Assembly (NCBI GenBank): GCA_964364855.1
Contig: CAYINU010000033.1
Span: 1 to 18,312 of the forward strand
From: CAYINU01 sp964364855
Lineage (GTDB): Bacteria; Margulisbacteria; Marinamargulisbacteria; CAYINU01
Length of the DNA: 18,312 bases
Reading direction: 5' to 3'
Made by a program: the position numbers and the translations under genes. This document shows positions 1 through 7,178 of the stretch, one piece after another (position 1 is the first letter of the stretch; the number at the start of each line of letters is the position of its first letter). The notes below the pieces were generated by a model. It saw only the letters and a list, made by a program, of their open reading frames with translations, had not been told where the DNA came from and ran no database searches.

Positions 1-352
<352 letters not shown>

Positions 353-639
353 CTAAGGAGACTCTTTTATGGCAATGGTGTCGACTTGATCGACATCAAG
401 ACATCACATTTAATTGTGACTGTCATAACGCCAAGGTCGGTTCGCACTGAATGAACGGCTTGTTATTTAGTTTTTGTTCTATAAGCCATCTCATAATGCC
501 CCATTGAGATGGCTTCCCTATTTATGAGACACGCCCTAGGGATAGATGTAAATGCAACTATCAAGTTATCGACTCTGTGATATTCCGAAATTTATTTTCG
601 GCAAGCGCCCAGCTTGCGGTAGATGTTTTGGTTAGGGGG
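353..639. other. Spacer after 16S without tRNA or 23S
   Basis: This 287-base stretch has no convincing gene. It begins with what would normally be the internal transcribed spacer. A short dyad, CTTGAT-CGAC-ATCAAG, lies near 385-405 and could be a processing stem. A perfect hairpin belonging to the dispersed repeat family lies at 483-515. I see no tRNA cloverleaf and no start of 23S rRNA. A 73-codon frame beginning at 577 runs antisense through the next gene and is not credible. Confidence 0.6.
483..515. repeat. Minimal palindromic copy of the dispersed intergenic repeat
   Basis: Perfect 11-bp arms, AAGCCATCTCA and TGAGATGGCTT, flank an 11-base loop. The left arm with its neighbour TAATGCC matches the left end of the long repeats at 11378-11586 and 15916-16130. 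The right arm plus the following TCCCTATT matches the right end of the copy at 8352-8495. It therefore looks like an end-to-end deletion derivative of that element. It could also act as a terminator for the 16S transcript, but it is not followed by a clear T-run. Confidence 0.6.
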
Positions 640-1875
640 CTACGCCAGAGAAAAGCGCGAATAGTCCGCTGTTACCACTTCGCGCAGTGTAAGATTCTTT
701 CCAGATTGCAAGACCTGTGTCCAATGACAAACAATTTGATTAAAAGGCAGATCAGGATTACGAAGCTCTTCGGAGGTATAGATTTCAAAAAATCGTAATA
801 AGCCTCGGAGTTTAGCCGCATTTTCAATCGTTCTCCGTACGACATTCATCGGCATAGGCAGCTCTGACAGTTGGGAAAGGCTTGGGTATCGATGATGGAG
901 TAGGGCTAAATAGGGATTCATTGACGTGGCCTCTGATTCAAAAAGAGGCTCCTGACCTTCTTTTTCTCGCCGCTTTGCCAACCATTGAATACTGCCTGGA
1001 TAAGGAGAGCCAGGCGTCCAAAACGCCGTATGGCTAAATGATCTTACTATCGGATCAAGGGTTCCGCTTAAGGAATTGACCCAGTTCATCATTGGTTGGT
1101 TTGGAAACCATCTTTCCAGATCAATAAATACCAGCGGAGAGTTGGCCGCCCGGGAAGGATCGCGATCCTCAATACTTTGAGTTGCGACCACATTTCCGGG
1201 ATTGTATCTATCCGTATCACATGCCGCTGCTTGGACAAGAATTCCGTTTAATACCATCTGGTCCGTGATGATGTGGGCAGGATATTGGTCTGGATCTTTC
1301 ATGACCCTCACAAAATCAAACCCTTTGGCGAAGCGACGTATCATGGTGTTACCATCAAAACAGGTTTTTAAAAACTGCCCTGCCAATCCCATCCCTACAC
1401 CGAAATAGACTCCACCCACCTCTCTTGCCAATAAAGGCCTTAGATCGGAGCCAAATTCTTTGATGACATAACGCCTTACGGTGCCTTCAACGGTTTCAAA
1501 CCCCATGAACATTTTGTCGGAATGGGTTGTTTTTTCCCTATGGGAATCCATCTTCCAATCTGCATCCAAGTTATGGCGGCTTTCCCAAGGTACACGATCT
1601 GCCAAGGCGACCATTCGGTCATAGTCCTGCCGTGTTTGATCCCCATCGGGTATTATAAATTTGTTGACTTGCAACTCGCTCAATTTGGGACACCGAATCT
1701 GACAAAGAAGACGGCCATTGGGTAAAGTCCAATCCGCAAAATTAGGTTGTACGATCGGAAAAGAATCCGAGGATGCTGCGGTGGAGGAGGCCCTTCGGAG
1801 AAGACTGTGCGCCGTCCTCCAGCTTACTAAGCAAAGGGGCGCTAAAGGAATTCTACTACCAGTTGCAAAAAACAT
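640..1875 (-). CDS. Hypothetical protein, possible PI3/4-kinase-like fold
   Basis: This 411-residue protein is not a family I can name with certainty. Three spaced motifs suggest a kinase-like fold: VIKEFG (137-142), a candidate beta-3 lysine; TDRYNPGN (221-228), which resembles the D-R-x-x-x-x-N catalytic loop of phosphatidylinositol 3/4-kinase-like proteins; and FIDLE (250-254), a candidate metal-binding Asp. The order and spacing are right for that fold, but the assignment is inference. The N-terminus (1-30) is mildly hydrophobic and basic without a clear signal peptide. An in-frame TAA lies a few codons upstream, so ATG at 1875 is the only ATG start; the ribosome binding site is weak (GGGA). 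The gene stands alone between 16S and tRNA-Ile and is transcribed toward the 16S gene. Alternatives are an unrelated hypothetical protein or a host-targeted effector. Confidence 0.6.
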   Translation of the reverse strand: MFFATGSRIPLAPLCLVSWRTAHSLLRRASSTAASSDSFPIVQPNFADWTLPNGRLLCQIRCPKLSELQVNKFIIPDGDQTRQDYDRMVALADRVPWESRHNLDADWKMDSHREKTTHSDKMFMGFETVEGTVRRYVIKEFGSDLRPLLAREVGGVYFGVGMGLAGQFLKTCFDGNTMIRRFAKGFDFVRVMKDPDQYPAHIITDQMVLNGILVQAAACDTDRYNPGNVVATQSIEDRDPSRAANSPLVFIDLERWFPNQPMMNWVNSLSGTLDPIVRSFSHTAFWTPGSPYPGSIQWLAKRREKEGQEPLFESEATSMNPYLALLHHRYPSLSQLSELPMPMNVVRRTIENAAKLRGLLRFFEIYTSEELRNPDLPFNQIVCHWTQVLQSGKNLTLREVVTADYSRFSLA

Positions 1876-1933
1876 TGATATTCCCGTAAAAAAGATGAAC
1901 TTTTAGTATGCCATATCTTTCAATTTTATGCAT

Positions 1934-2126
1934 CTACCGAATCTGCAGTGCCCGGCCCCAGCGGATGAACCGGGTGGCCCGGCGGGCTTTGGCGGGGGTG
2001 AGAAATGTCTGGACGTACCGGATGCGGTGTTGGTGAAGTATCTTGCTGCGGTTTCCGTCATTTGATGCGTTGTCGATCACGATAATTTCGATCGGATGAC
2101 GGGTTGTCTCGCGAAGAGAGCGAACA
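1934..2126 (-). pseudogene. Fragment of a family 2 glycosyltransferase
   Basis: One frame on the minus strand contains RHPIEIIVIDNASNDG, the typical first nucleotide-binding strand of a GT-A fold family 2 glycosyltransferase (EIIVIDNAS-DG). It is followed by IRYVQT and PAKARR, which resemble the next conserved segment (...G-A-ARN). Only about 60 residues are recognisable. Upstream the frame runs into repeats and the tRNA-Ile gene. Downstream it stops with no DXD motif or later domain. It is best read as a relic of a deleted glycosyltransferase, distinct from the intact one at 7420-8307. Confidence 0.55.
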
Positions 2127-2195
2127 AGACGCAAGCCAGCGAAGCAAAGCCCCCACACAAGACGCGAGCCAGCGCCAGCGAAGCGAGCCCCCCCA
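2124..2195. repeat. Imperfect tandem repeat (two units)
   Basis: Two adjacent units begin ACAAGACGC(A/G)AGCCAGCG at 2124 and 2157 and each ends in AGCGAAGC(A/G)-AGCCCCC. The second unit carries a six-base internal expansion (CCAGCG). The repeat lies between the GT2 fragment and the hairpin next to tRNA-Ile. It has no recognisable coding role. Confidence 0.55.
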
Positions 2196-2205
2196 TGCAT
2201 GGAGA

Positions 2206-2290
2206 ACCACTTTTCCAATGTTCGCATTTCTCGCGCAAGGAGCCTATCGGAGATAGGTGACTGAAGCCGAAAATGCGAAGATTGAAAAAG

Positions 2291-2294
<4 letters not shown>
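2206..2294 (-). other. Long hairpin abutting the 3' end of tRNA-Ile
   Basis: Arms of about 24 bases, reading ACCACTTTT-CAAT-TTCGCATTT on both strands, pair with about two mismatches. They enclose a core with its own small stem (CCTATC-GGA-GATAGG). The outer arm begins inside the tRNA CCA end, so the structure would form immediately 3' of the mature tRNA. The inner core resembles that of the hairpin next to tRNA-Ala (7179-7287). In transcript sense both have CATTTT(T)CG, then a small stem-loop, then GCGAGAAATG. It may act in termination or 3' processing, or be a palindromic mobile repeat. Confidence 0.55.
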
Positions 2295-2367
<73 letters not shown>

Positions 2368-2492
2368 ATCAAAAGACAGACTCAAATCCTACCGGGCGTG
2401 AAGCAAAAAATCAAGTCAGGCTACGGGCAGGTCATCTGAGGAGGGGCCATCGGGTTCCGAGGTCGTGCCGGAAGCAACCTGCCATTTTTGCG

Positions 2493-3056
2493 TTACACCG
2501 TGACCATCCCGCGAAATCCGCGGGCGGCGTAGTAGGATTCGGCGCCGTTGTGATAGGTGAAGACGGTGTCGTAGCGCCGATCACAAAAGAGGGCACCCCC
2601 GAGCTTTCGGATCTCGGTCGGTGTTTCTACCCAGCTTGATGTTTTGGTGTCGAATTTCCCTAGTTCTTGCAGGTCTCGATACTGATCTTCGGTTAAAAGC
2701 GAAATTCCCATGGCGGTAGCCATAGCCATCGCACTGTTGACCGGTTTGTGTTCTTTTCTCGCCTCTAGCGAGGCACGGTCATAACACACACTGCGGCGGC
2801 CAGCAGGACTTTCCGCCGAGCAATCACAAAACCGATAGGCCCCGGTCTTTTTGTCCTGCCCCACGACATCCGGTTCGCCACCGGTACGTTCCATTTCGGA
2901 AAGCGACCATAGCGCGTTGGGCGCAGCTTCTAGATTGGCTTGGATTTTGTCCCAATCCAGGCCTTTGTGGCGGCTCATGTGTTTCTGAAAACGTGCCTTG
3001 AGTGTGCGGAGGAGCTCCTCACGTTGGTTGGGCGACAATGCGTTTTTAGTGCTCAT
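2493..3056 (-). CDS. DUF4256 family protein
   Basis: This 187-residue protein matches my recollection of DUF4256 along its whole length, which suggests an intact gene. Family-like stretches include EMERTGGEPDVVG near 55-67, DCSAESPAGRRSVCYDR near 78-94, FDTKTSSWVETP near 134-145, and the C-terminal GGALFCDRRYDTVF-YHNGAESYYAARGFRG. The function of this family is not known; it is a soluble, cytoplasmic-looking protein with no signal peptide. Its start ATG overlaps, as ATGA, the stop of a degraded C-terminal frame of an AAA ATPase gene just upstream, so the two were once probably translationally coupled. No clear Shine-Dalgarno precedes the start. Confidence 0.93.
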   Translation of the reverse strand: MSTKNALSPNQREELLRTLKARFQKHMSRHKGLDWDKIQANLEAAPNALWSLSEMERTGGEPDVVGQDKKTGAYRFCDCSAESPAGRRSVCYDRASLEARKEHKPVNSAMAMATAMGISLLTEDQYRDLQELGKFDTKTSSWVETPTEIRKLGGALFCDRRYDTVFTYHNGAESYYAARGFRGMVTV

Positions 3057-3302
3057 GATGTTGCGCCCAGTATACCACTGGGCAGGGCGTCTATCTCATC
3101 TATTTTTAAACGCTCTTTTCCGCGATAGAGCAGCATACGAACGGCTTGTGGGTAATCTTTCCCAAAGTGCATCGGGAAAAAGCGCCTGAGTCAAGGTAGA
3201 TTTGCCGGTTCCTCTGGGTCCAAAAAGAAAAAAACTTTTCGTGGGAGGGCTGAAAAATCGAATAACAGATTCAATATCTGCTGCCTTTTTTGGAGTACCC
3301 AT
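3053..3302 (-). pseudogene. COG1373-type AAA ATPase with internal deletion
   Basis: The first 45 or so residues (MGTPKKAADIESVIRFF, then FFLFGPRGTGKST with a Walker A motif, then LFPDALW) are the N-terminus of the ATPase family that carries an N-terminal AAA and C-terminal DUF4143 region, normally about 380 residues. Immediately after this a different frame reads GKDYPQAVRMLLYRGKERL, then KIDEIDALP, and ends in TGA at 3053-3055. That is the usual C-terminal end of the same family. So the middle 300 or so residues are missing and the junction near 3150-3165 is out of frame. The frame from the N-terminal start instead ends at 3096. The gene cannot make a working ATPase. Confidence 0.8.
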
Positions 3303-3310
3303 CCCATTTT

Positions 3311-3427
3311 AGGATACGCTATCCTGCCCCTGGAGGCAACGCTTAGCGCCCCGCCTTCGGGGTAGCAATAACCAAAGCAAAAATGCAAAGGTGAGTAAAA
3401 TGCCAATCCTCACATAGCGCTGCTATG
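3311..3427. repeat. Short palindromes and a 28-bp fragment of the dispersed repeat
   Basis: The stretch upstream of the ATPase remnant holds a perfect hairpin AGGATA-CGC-TATCCT (3311-3325) and a second one, CCCC-GCCTT-CGGGG, near 3350-3362. At 3400-3427 there is a 28-base segment identical to 8395-8422. It includes CCTCACATAGCGCTGCTATG, which is the inner part of the dispersed repeat family. It looks like a solitary fragment of that family, and the 3' end of the neighbouring gene reads into it. Confidence 0.65.
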
Positions 3428-3793
3428 GCTAGGGTTTTCTCCAAACCCATTTTTGACCCAATACAGTTGAATGTCATCAAGTGTAGGCTGTAAGTAAGCC
3501 AAAAGGTCGACAGTGGCGTATTTTTTGCGCATGGTCCACAGGTTCAAAAAGAGGGCGTCATCTGCGATTTGATAGGGGGGTGCACTGGATGCCATCTGGG
3601 GTTTTTCAAATCGCTTTTGTAAGTCTCCCAAGCTAACTATTTGAAAGGCCAGCTCTTCAAGAAGCTGCTGAAAAAGCGAGCCGGAGGTGTTGCTATTAGT
3701 CGGGGCATCCATATCGCATTCCAGGATGGGAAACTGCCCCGGCTCAATGATCAACCGTGTTTTCCGATCTTCGCTGGCGGTGATGTGGAGCAC
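3410..3793 (-). CDS. Hypothetical protein
   Basis: This 127-residue protein is not recognised. It begins with GTG, preceded at close spacing by a perfect AAGGAGG ribosome binding site (3796-3805 on the minus strand), which is strong support for translation. The sequence is mostly soluble, with ILECDMDAP near 23-31 and a leucine-rich C-terminal third (DLLAYLQPTLDDIQLYW). The last codons (HSSAM and the TGA stop) come from the repeat fragment at 3400-3427, so the original C-terminus may have been lost when the repeat arrived. It is divergent from the RHH/SIR2 operon and shares its AT-rich promoter region. It could be a third part of that system, but only position supports this. Confidence 0.6.
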   Translation of the reverse strand: MLHITASEDRKTRLIIEPGQFPILECDMDAPTNSNTSGSLFQQLLEELAFQIVSLGDLQKRFEKPQMASSAPPYQIADDALFLNLWTMRKKYATVDLLAYLQPTLDDIQLYWVKNGFGENPSHSSAM

Positions 3794-3802
3794 CTGACCT
3801 CC

Positions 3803-3852
3803 TTGGCATATTAAGTAAATATAAATATATATACTTTTTCATTTAATATCAA
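3803..3852. promoter_or_regulatory. Divergent, overlapping promoters
   Basis: The 87-base gap between two divergent genes is very AT-rich, unlike its surroundings. On the plus strand TTGGCA (3803-3808) is 17 bases from TATATA (3826-3831), pointing at the RHH/SIR2 operon. On the minus strand TTGATA (3852-3847) is 17 bases from TATATT (3829-3824), pointing at the hypothetical gene. The two predicted -10 boxes overlap, so a repressor bound here could control both directions. These are matches by eye only. Confidence 0.4.
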
Positions 3853-3880
3853 GATTTAATCAGTATGTAAAAATATCTAT

Positions 3881-4063
3881 ATGTCAGACAAGGCCAAGAA
3901 AATAATTGATCTTTTAAGCAACAAAGACCGTCAAGTCAATATGAAGGTTAATTCGAATTTATGGGACATGTTTTCCGAATTGGCTGCAAAAGAAAATAAA
4001 TCAAACACAGCCAAGGTAGAGGAACTCATTATTTGTCATCTCGAGGAAAAGGGGATTATTTGA
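3881..4063 (+). CDS. Small RHH-like protein, possible autoregulator or antitoxin
   Basis: This 60-residue protein has a basic N-terminus (MSDKAKKIIDLLSNKDRQ), a short strand-like VNMKVN, then two helical stretches (LWDMFSELAAKENKS and NTAKVEELIICHLEEKG). That strand-helix-helix order is what ribbon-helix-helix (Arc/CopG-type) DNA-binding proteins look like; I do not recognise the exact family. Its stop overlaps the likely TTG start of the SIR2-like gene (TTGA), and a GAGGAAAAGGGG stretch inside its 3' end serves that gene, so the two are translationally coupled. There is no obvious ribosome binding site before its own ATG. It may regulate the operon from the shared divergent promoter or hold the SIR2-like protein in check. 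Confidence 0.65.
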   Translation: MSDKAKKIIDLLSNKDRQVNMKVNSNLWDMFSELAAKENKSNTAKVEELIICHLEEKGII

Positions 4064-5679
4064 AAAGTGAGCACAAACTTGAGAAAAAACAAGTGAGTCC
4101 TGCCAAAAAAATAGTGTTTGTAATCGGTGCAGGGTTTTCCAGATCTTTCAACCCCGAAATGCCGCTCATCAACGACCTTTTTAAGGTGGAGTTTCAAAAA
4201 AAACTATTCTCTTGGGTATTGGCTGATCGGAATAGGTTTAAATACTTAAAACAAGCGTCTGAAAAATGGTGTCAAAATAATCCCGATCAAGATCAAACGA
4301 AATACGTAAAAAAAATCCTGGAGGTGATTGAGAATACGATTTCGGTGCAGGATCAGCAGCCGCCTTGGCTGTCAGGTCCTTTCCTTCAGTGGAACCAAGA
4401 CGTTGAGAACCTTATAAAAAACATGTCCGACCATGACTCTCTACAGGAATTTCTGTTGAGCACGCGCTATCCGATTTTGTTTGACTTTCTAAACAAGAAT
4501 TTCAGTCTTTTTGGGGACAAGGAGACCCTCAATAAGTGGGTTGGGTTTTCTGTCGATTGCGAAGCGTTGGGGTCGTTCCTCTATTCGTATCAGTTTGACG
4601 AAGATGAGGCGGACGAGCACCGCAGAATGGCGAGGATACGTGAATTCGTGGCCTATCTGTCGGATATGATTTCAGCTTGTTGCCATCTGGCAACTCAGCA
4701 TAGGGAAGTAATCCAAAATAACAGAAATGCATTTGCGACCTTCCTAAAGAAGGCGGGTAACTCAGAGTCCAGCGTAGATTTTGTGTCCTTCAATTATGAC
4801 CCCTATCTGGAAGAAAACTTGGGTTTGTCAAAAGAATGGGAGGGTCAAAATTTTTTGCCTTATCGAGAATGGATAAGCAATTATATGACCCACTGTACTC
4901 AAGTGCCTTATCGAGAATGGATAAGCAATTATATGACCCACTGTACTCAAGAAAATACAAATTTTGGGTCTGTTTTCCATGACCACTTTAACCCATATTT
5001 TAATAACTTAGCGCTGGTCCCTTCCAATAAGACTAACGACAGGCAACTCAAAGCGAAGATATTTGACCCCACAACTGGGTATGGGTTTCCGATGGATTCG
5101 ATATTAGATTTCAGCTATCAAGGCGGCGCTGTTCCTGCAACAGAGAAACATGTTCCAGGAAGGATTCACGTTTTTTTGTTGCATGGATCGTCAAATTGGC
5201 ATCTGTTAAGGGGCTGCCAGAGGCCAGAGGTCGGCAAGGTTTTTTTTGGAACGGATGTTTGTCAATATTACTCTAGCTGGGACCAGTATCGAACCTCCCT
5301 ATCCTCGAACGATCGAAAGGCTAGATTATCAGCATTTGAACCGGAGCCCGTTATTGTCCCGATGACGCACTTAAAAAGTGTTGTGATGGATCATCCGTTA
5401 ACTAAAGTTGTTTGGGGACGCGCACATGAGGCGCTCGCTCAGGCGGACGATATTTATTTTATTGGGTATTCGTTTCCCCAGACGGATATCAACGCAGTGT
5501 ACTTTTTTAAGCAGTTTGGCAAAAAAATTAGGGGCATATGCATTGGCCCTCAAAAAAGCGCTCAAGATAAGGACGTCTTTATAAATCGAATCAATGGTTT
5601 TTTTGCTGGGGATTTGAGTTCGATTGTTAGTATAGAGGATGGAATGAAATACCTTGAAAAAGGTTCCTTCTTTGACTGA
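4060..5679 (+). CDS. SIR2-like domain protein, candidate NADase/antiphage effector
   Basis: This 539-residue protein has the SIR2-like NAD-binding fold over most of its length. IVFVIGAGFSRSF (GAGFS at 23-27) is the NAD loop, FNYDPYLEE (Asn245) the second NAD-site motif, LLHGSSNW (His375) the candidate catalytic histidine, and DIYFIGYSFPQTD (Gly469 region) the late NAD-binding loop. These residues are what active NAD-cleaving SIR2-like defence proteins retain. The start chosen is TTG at 4060, which overlaps the upstream stop as TTGA and has GAGGAAAAGGGG about six bases before it. A TTG at 4033 would add nine residues but lies deep in the upstream gene. A perfect 48-bp tandem duplication adds 16 residues near 265-296. 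No second effector domain is obvious, and no transmembrane segment is seen. Confidence 0.85.
   Translation: MKSEHKLEKKQVSPAKKIVFVIGAGFSRSFNPEMPLINDLFKVEFQKKLFSWVLADRNRFKYLKQASEKWCQNNPDQDQTKYVKKILEVIENTISVQDQQPPWLSGPFLQWNQDVENLIKNMSDHDSLQEFLLSTRYPILFDFLNKNFSLFGDKETLNKWVGFSVDCEALGSFLYSYQFDEDEADEHRRMARIREFVAYLSDMISACCHLATQHREVIQNNRNAFATFLKKAGNSESSVDFVSFNYDPYLEENLGLSKEWEGQNFLPYREWISNYMTHCTQVPYREWISNYMTHCTQENTNFGSVFHDHFNPYFNNLALVPSNKTNDRQLKAKIFDPTTGYGFPMDSILDFSYQGGAVPATEKHVPGRIHVFLLHGSSNWHLLRGCQRPEVGKVFFGTDVCQYYSSWDQYRTSLSSNDRKARLSAFEPEPVIVPMTHLKSVVMDHPLTKVVWGRAHEALAQADDIYFIGYSFPQTDINAVYFFKQFGKKIRGICIGPQKSAQDKDVFINRINGFFAGDLSSIVSIEDGMKYLEKGSFFD
4856..4951 (+). repeat. Perfect 48-bp tandem duplication inside the SIR2-like gene
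   Basis: The 48 bases at 4856-4903 are repeated exactly at 4904-4951. The duplication is in frame and doubles a 16-residue segment containing PYREWISNYMTHCTQ. The two copies are identical even at third codon positions, so the event is recent. It falls between the NYD motif and the HGS motif, in a region where such proteins vary in length. Confidence 0.95.
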
Positions 5680-5953
5680 TCTCTCCCAATCAACTTTTTG
5701 GAAGAGGCAACCATTTACCCAGATTTGGTATTTATCGCAACGGGAGCATATCGAGGAGCCGAAGCAGAGCCACAACCCAAAAAAATATACCGTTTCAATT
5801 TTTGAAAATGGTGGGGATATTTGGACAGCATTAGAAGTTTTTTCATGGAAAACAGCCCGTCTTTGGCCCGGATTTCTTAATTCCGTCCATCGAAGAAGTT
5901 TGGTAGAATTAGGCCCTAATCAAAATGAACATGAAAAGGGTACCTCCATTTGA
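5654..5953 (+). CDS. Doubtful ORF between SIR2-like gene and methylase remnant
   Basis: A 99-residue frame opens with TTG inside the end of the SIR2-like gene and ends with a TGA that overlaps the TTG start of the next frame (TTGA), the same overlap style as the preceding gene pair. I do not recognise it. The sequence is rich in Trp and Phe (FWKRQPFTQIWYLSQ and DIWTALEVFSWKTARLWPG) with no clear fold. There is no good ribosome binding site for the TTG. It may be a real small downstream gene of the SIR2 operon, or leftover sequence from a deleted restriction-modification gene. Confidence 0.3.
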   Translation: MKKVPSLTDLSQSTFWKRQPFTQIWYLSQREHIEEPKQSHNPKKYTVSIFENGGDIWTALEVFSWKTARLWPGFLNSVHRRSLVELGPNQNEHEKGTSI

Positions 5954-6252
5954 CCGAACAGAACACTTTTGACCACCAAATTGTCAGAGGGTTAGAAGCC
6001 AATCTTCTTTCGTTTAAAGACGATGAGCGAAAACGCGTCACTTACCATGCAGCCTCAGATAAATCCTACAGCTTCAAAGACCCAGAAGAAAAAGTAAGGG
6101 CCGCATTCTTTGTTGAGCTTATTTTCATGGCTATAGCGGATCGTATTGGTTACGATGCCACGGGACGAGAAGATTCTCACAACGATTTTAAAACCATTCT
6201 TGAGGAATACCGCAAGTTTCAAGCCAAACCCCATGGTTACGAGGGGTGTTAG
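5950..6252 (+). pseudogene. N6 adenine DNA methylase (HsdM-like), internally deleted
   Basis: The frame reads through without a stop, but its two halves belong to opposite ends of a much longer protein. Residues near 37-55 (SYSFKDPEEKVRAAFFVELI) resemble the N-terminal region of type I restriction-modification methylase or HsdR-N-type proteins. From FMAIADRIGYDATGRED onward it resembles the C-terminal part of HsdM-like N6 methylases (VFMA-A--IGYDATG, then DL--I---Y--F). The catalytic NPPF motif and the SAM-binding domain, which should lie between, are absent. The result is a 100-residue in-frame fusion that cannot methylate DNA. It precedes the RhuM remnant, a gene type often found inside type I R-M loci. 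Confidence 0.65.
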
Positions 6253-6256
6253 CAAA

Positions 6257-6972
6257 ATGCCAAAACAGGTACCTTCGTCCCAGTTTTTAATTTATCAAAC
6301 CGATTCAGGCCAAACCAAGATTGATGTTCGGTTTGAAGAAGAAACCGTTTGGCTGACACAGGCACTTTTAGCAGAGCTTTTTCAAGTTACTATTCCAACA
6401 GTCAATGAACATCTAAAGAATATTTTTGAAGAAGAGGAATGTAATCGAGACGCAACTATTCGGAAATTCCTAATAGTTCGCCAAGAGGGGCCTCGATCTG
6501 TATCTCGGGAAATAGAACACTACAATTTAGATGTGATCTTGCCAGCAAACCGAATATGGGACTGACCAGTCATCGCGGTGAAGTCATTCGCAAGACTGAA
6601 GTCAGCATTGCCAAAAACTACCTCGACCTTGATGAATTGGCTGCATTGAACAATTTGGTAGAGCAATATTTGATTTTTGCGGAAGGCCAAGCGATGCGTC
6701 GGGTTCCGATGTATATGAAGGATTGGGTGGCCAAGTTGGATGGATTTCTTTCCCTCAATGATCGGGAGATTTTGACCCATGCAGGAAAAATTAGTCACGA
6801 GCTAGCCAAGACCTATGCGGAAGGTGAATACGAAAAATTTCATAGGGAACAGATTCAAATTAAAGATGCTAGCGATGGAGAGTTTGAGAAGGCCATCAAG
6901 AGGCTTCCTGCTCAAAAGAAACCTGTTTTGAAGAAACAAAAGCCATCGACGCCTAAAGGTGAGGGGCATTAG
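6257..6972 (+). pseudogene. RhuM family protein, internally deleted and frameshifted
   Basis: From ATG at 6257 (GAGGGGTG upstream) the product starts MPKQVPSSQFLIYQTDSG and continues with KIDVRFEEETVWLTQALLA, then FQVTIPTVNEHLKNIFEEEE and REIEHYNLDVI. This is the typical N-terminal third of RhuM proteins, including a helix-turn-helix-like segment. At about 6541 the frame is lost and stops at 6565. In another frame SKPNMGLTSHRGEVIRK, VSIAKNYLDLDELAALN and YMKDWVAKLDGFL, then HAGKISHELAK, form the C-terminal third, ending at 6972. The central 100 or so residues are missing. Both parts are well conserved, so the break is fairly recent. RhuM genes often accompany restriction-modification loci; the molecular function is not settled. 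Confidence 0.85.
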
Positions 6973-6974
6973 GT

Positions 6975-7095
6975 GAGGTGTTTTTCCGAATTCAAGAGAC
7001 GAACAGATGTCAGGAATTGTTAATGCTACAAAAAGGGCCGAAATATAGTTTTCTGTCTGAATACTTTTTCGGATGGAATCGATAAGTTTCTTCAT
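6975..7095 (-). pseudogene. N-terminal fragment of an uncharacterised protein
   Basis: On the minus strand ATG at 7095 begins MKKLIDSIRKSIQTENYISA, then LFVALTIPDICSSLE. This amphipathic opening followed by ALxxALTxPDIC resembles the N-terminus of a widespread uncharacterised bacterial family. After about 40 residues the frame runs antisense into the end of the RhuM remnant and has no further similarity that I recognise. It appears to be a gene cut off at the junction with the RhuM locus. The rest of 6973-7285 contains only this fragment and the hairpin next to tRNA-Ala. Confidence 0.45.
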
Positions 7096-7178
7096 AAGTT
7101 TTCCCAATTCGTATTTTTGGATGATAGGTCAGAGGGTTTAGGCAAAAGAAAGCGGTTGCTTTCAGCGGAACAATTCCT

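Noticed and set aside
577..798. A 73-codon plus-strand frame after the 16S gene
   Set aside because: It runs antisense through the 411-residue gene, has no ribosome binding site and no family resemblance.
3300..3400. An integron attC-like site suggested by AACGCTTAGCG next to GC-rich dyads
   Set aside because: The paired R/L core sites are missing, no integrase is present, and the stretch is explained as short palindromes and a repeat fragment.
3191..3406. A 71-codon minus-strand frame over the ATPase remnant
   Set aside because: It lies in the wrong frame relative to the Walker A segment and consists of antisense or intergenic sequence.
4856..4951. The 48-bp direct repeats as a CRISPR-like array
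   Set aside because: There are only two immediately adjacent units, no spacers, and the repeat is in frame inside a coding gene.
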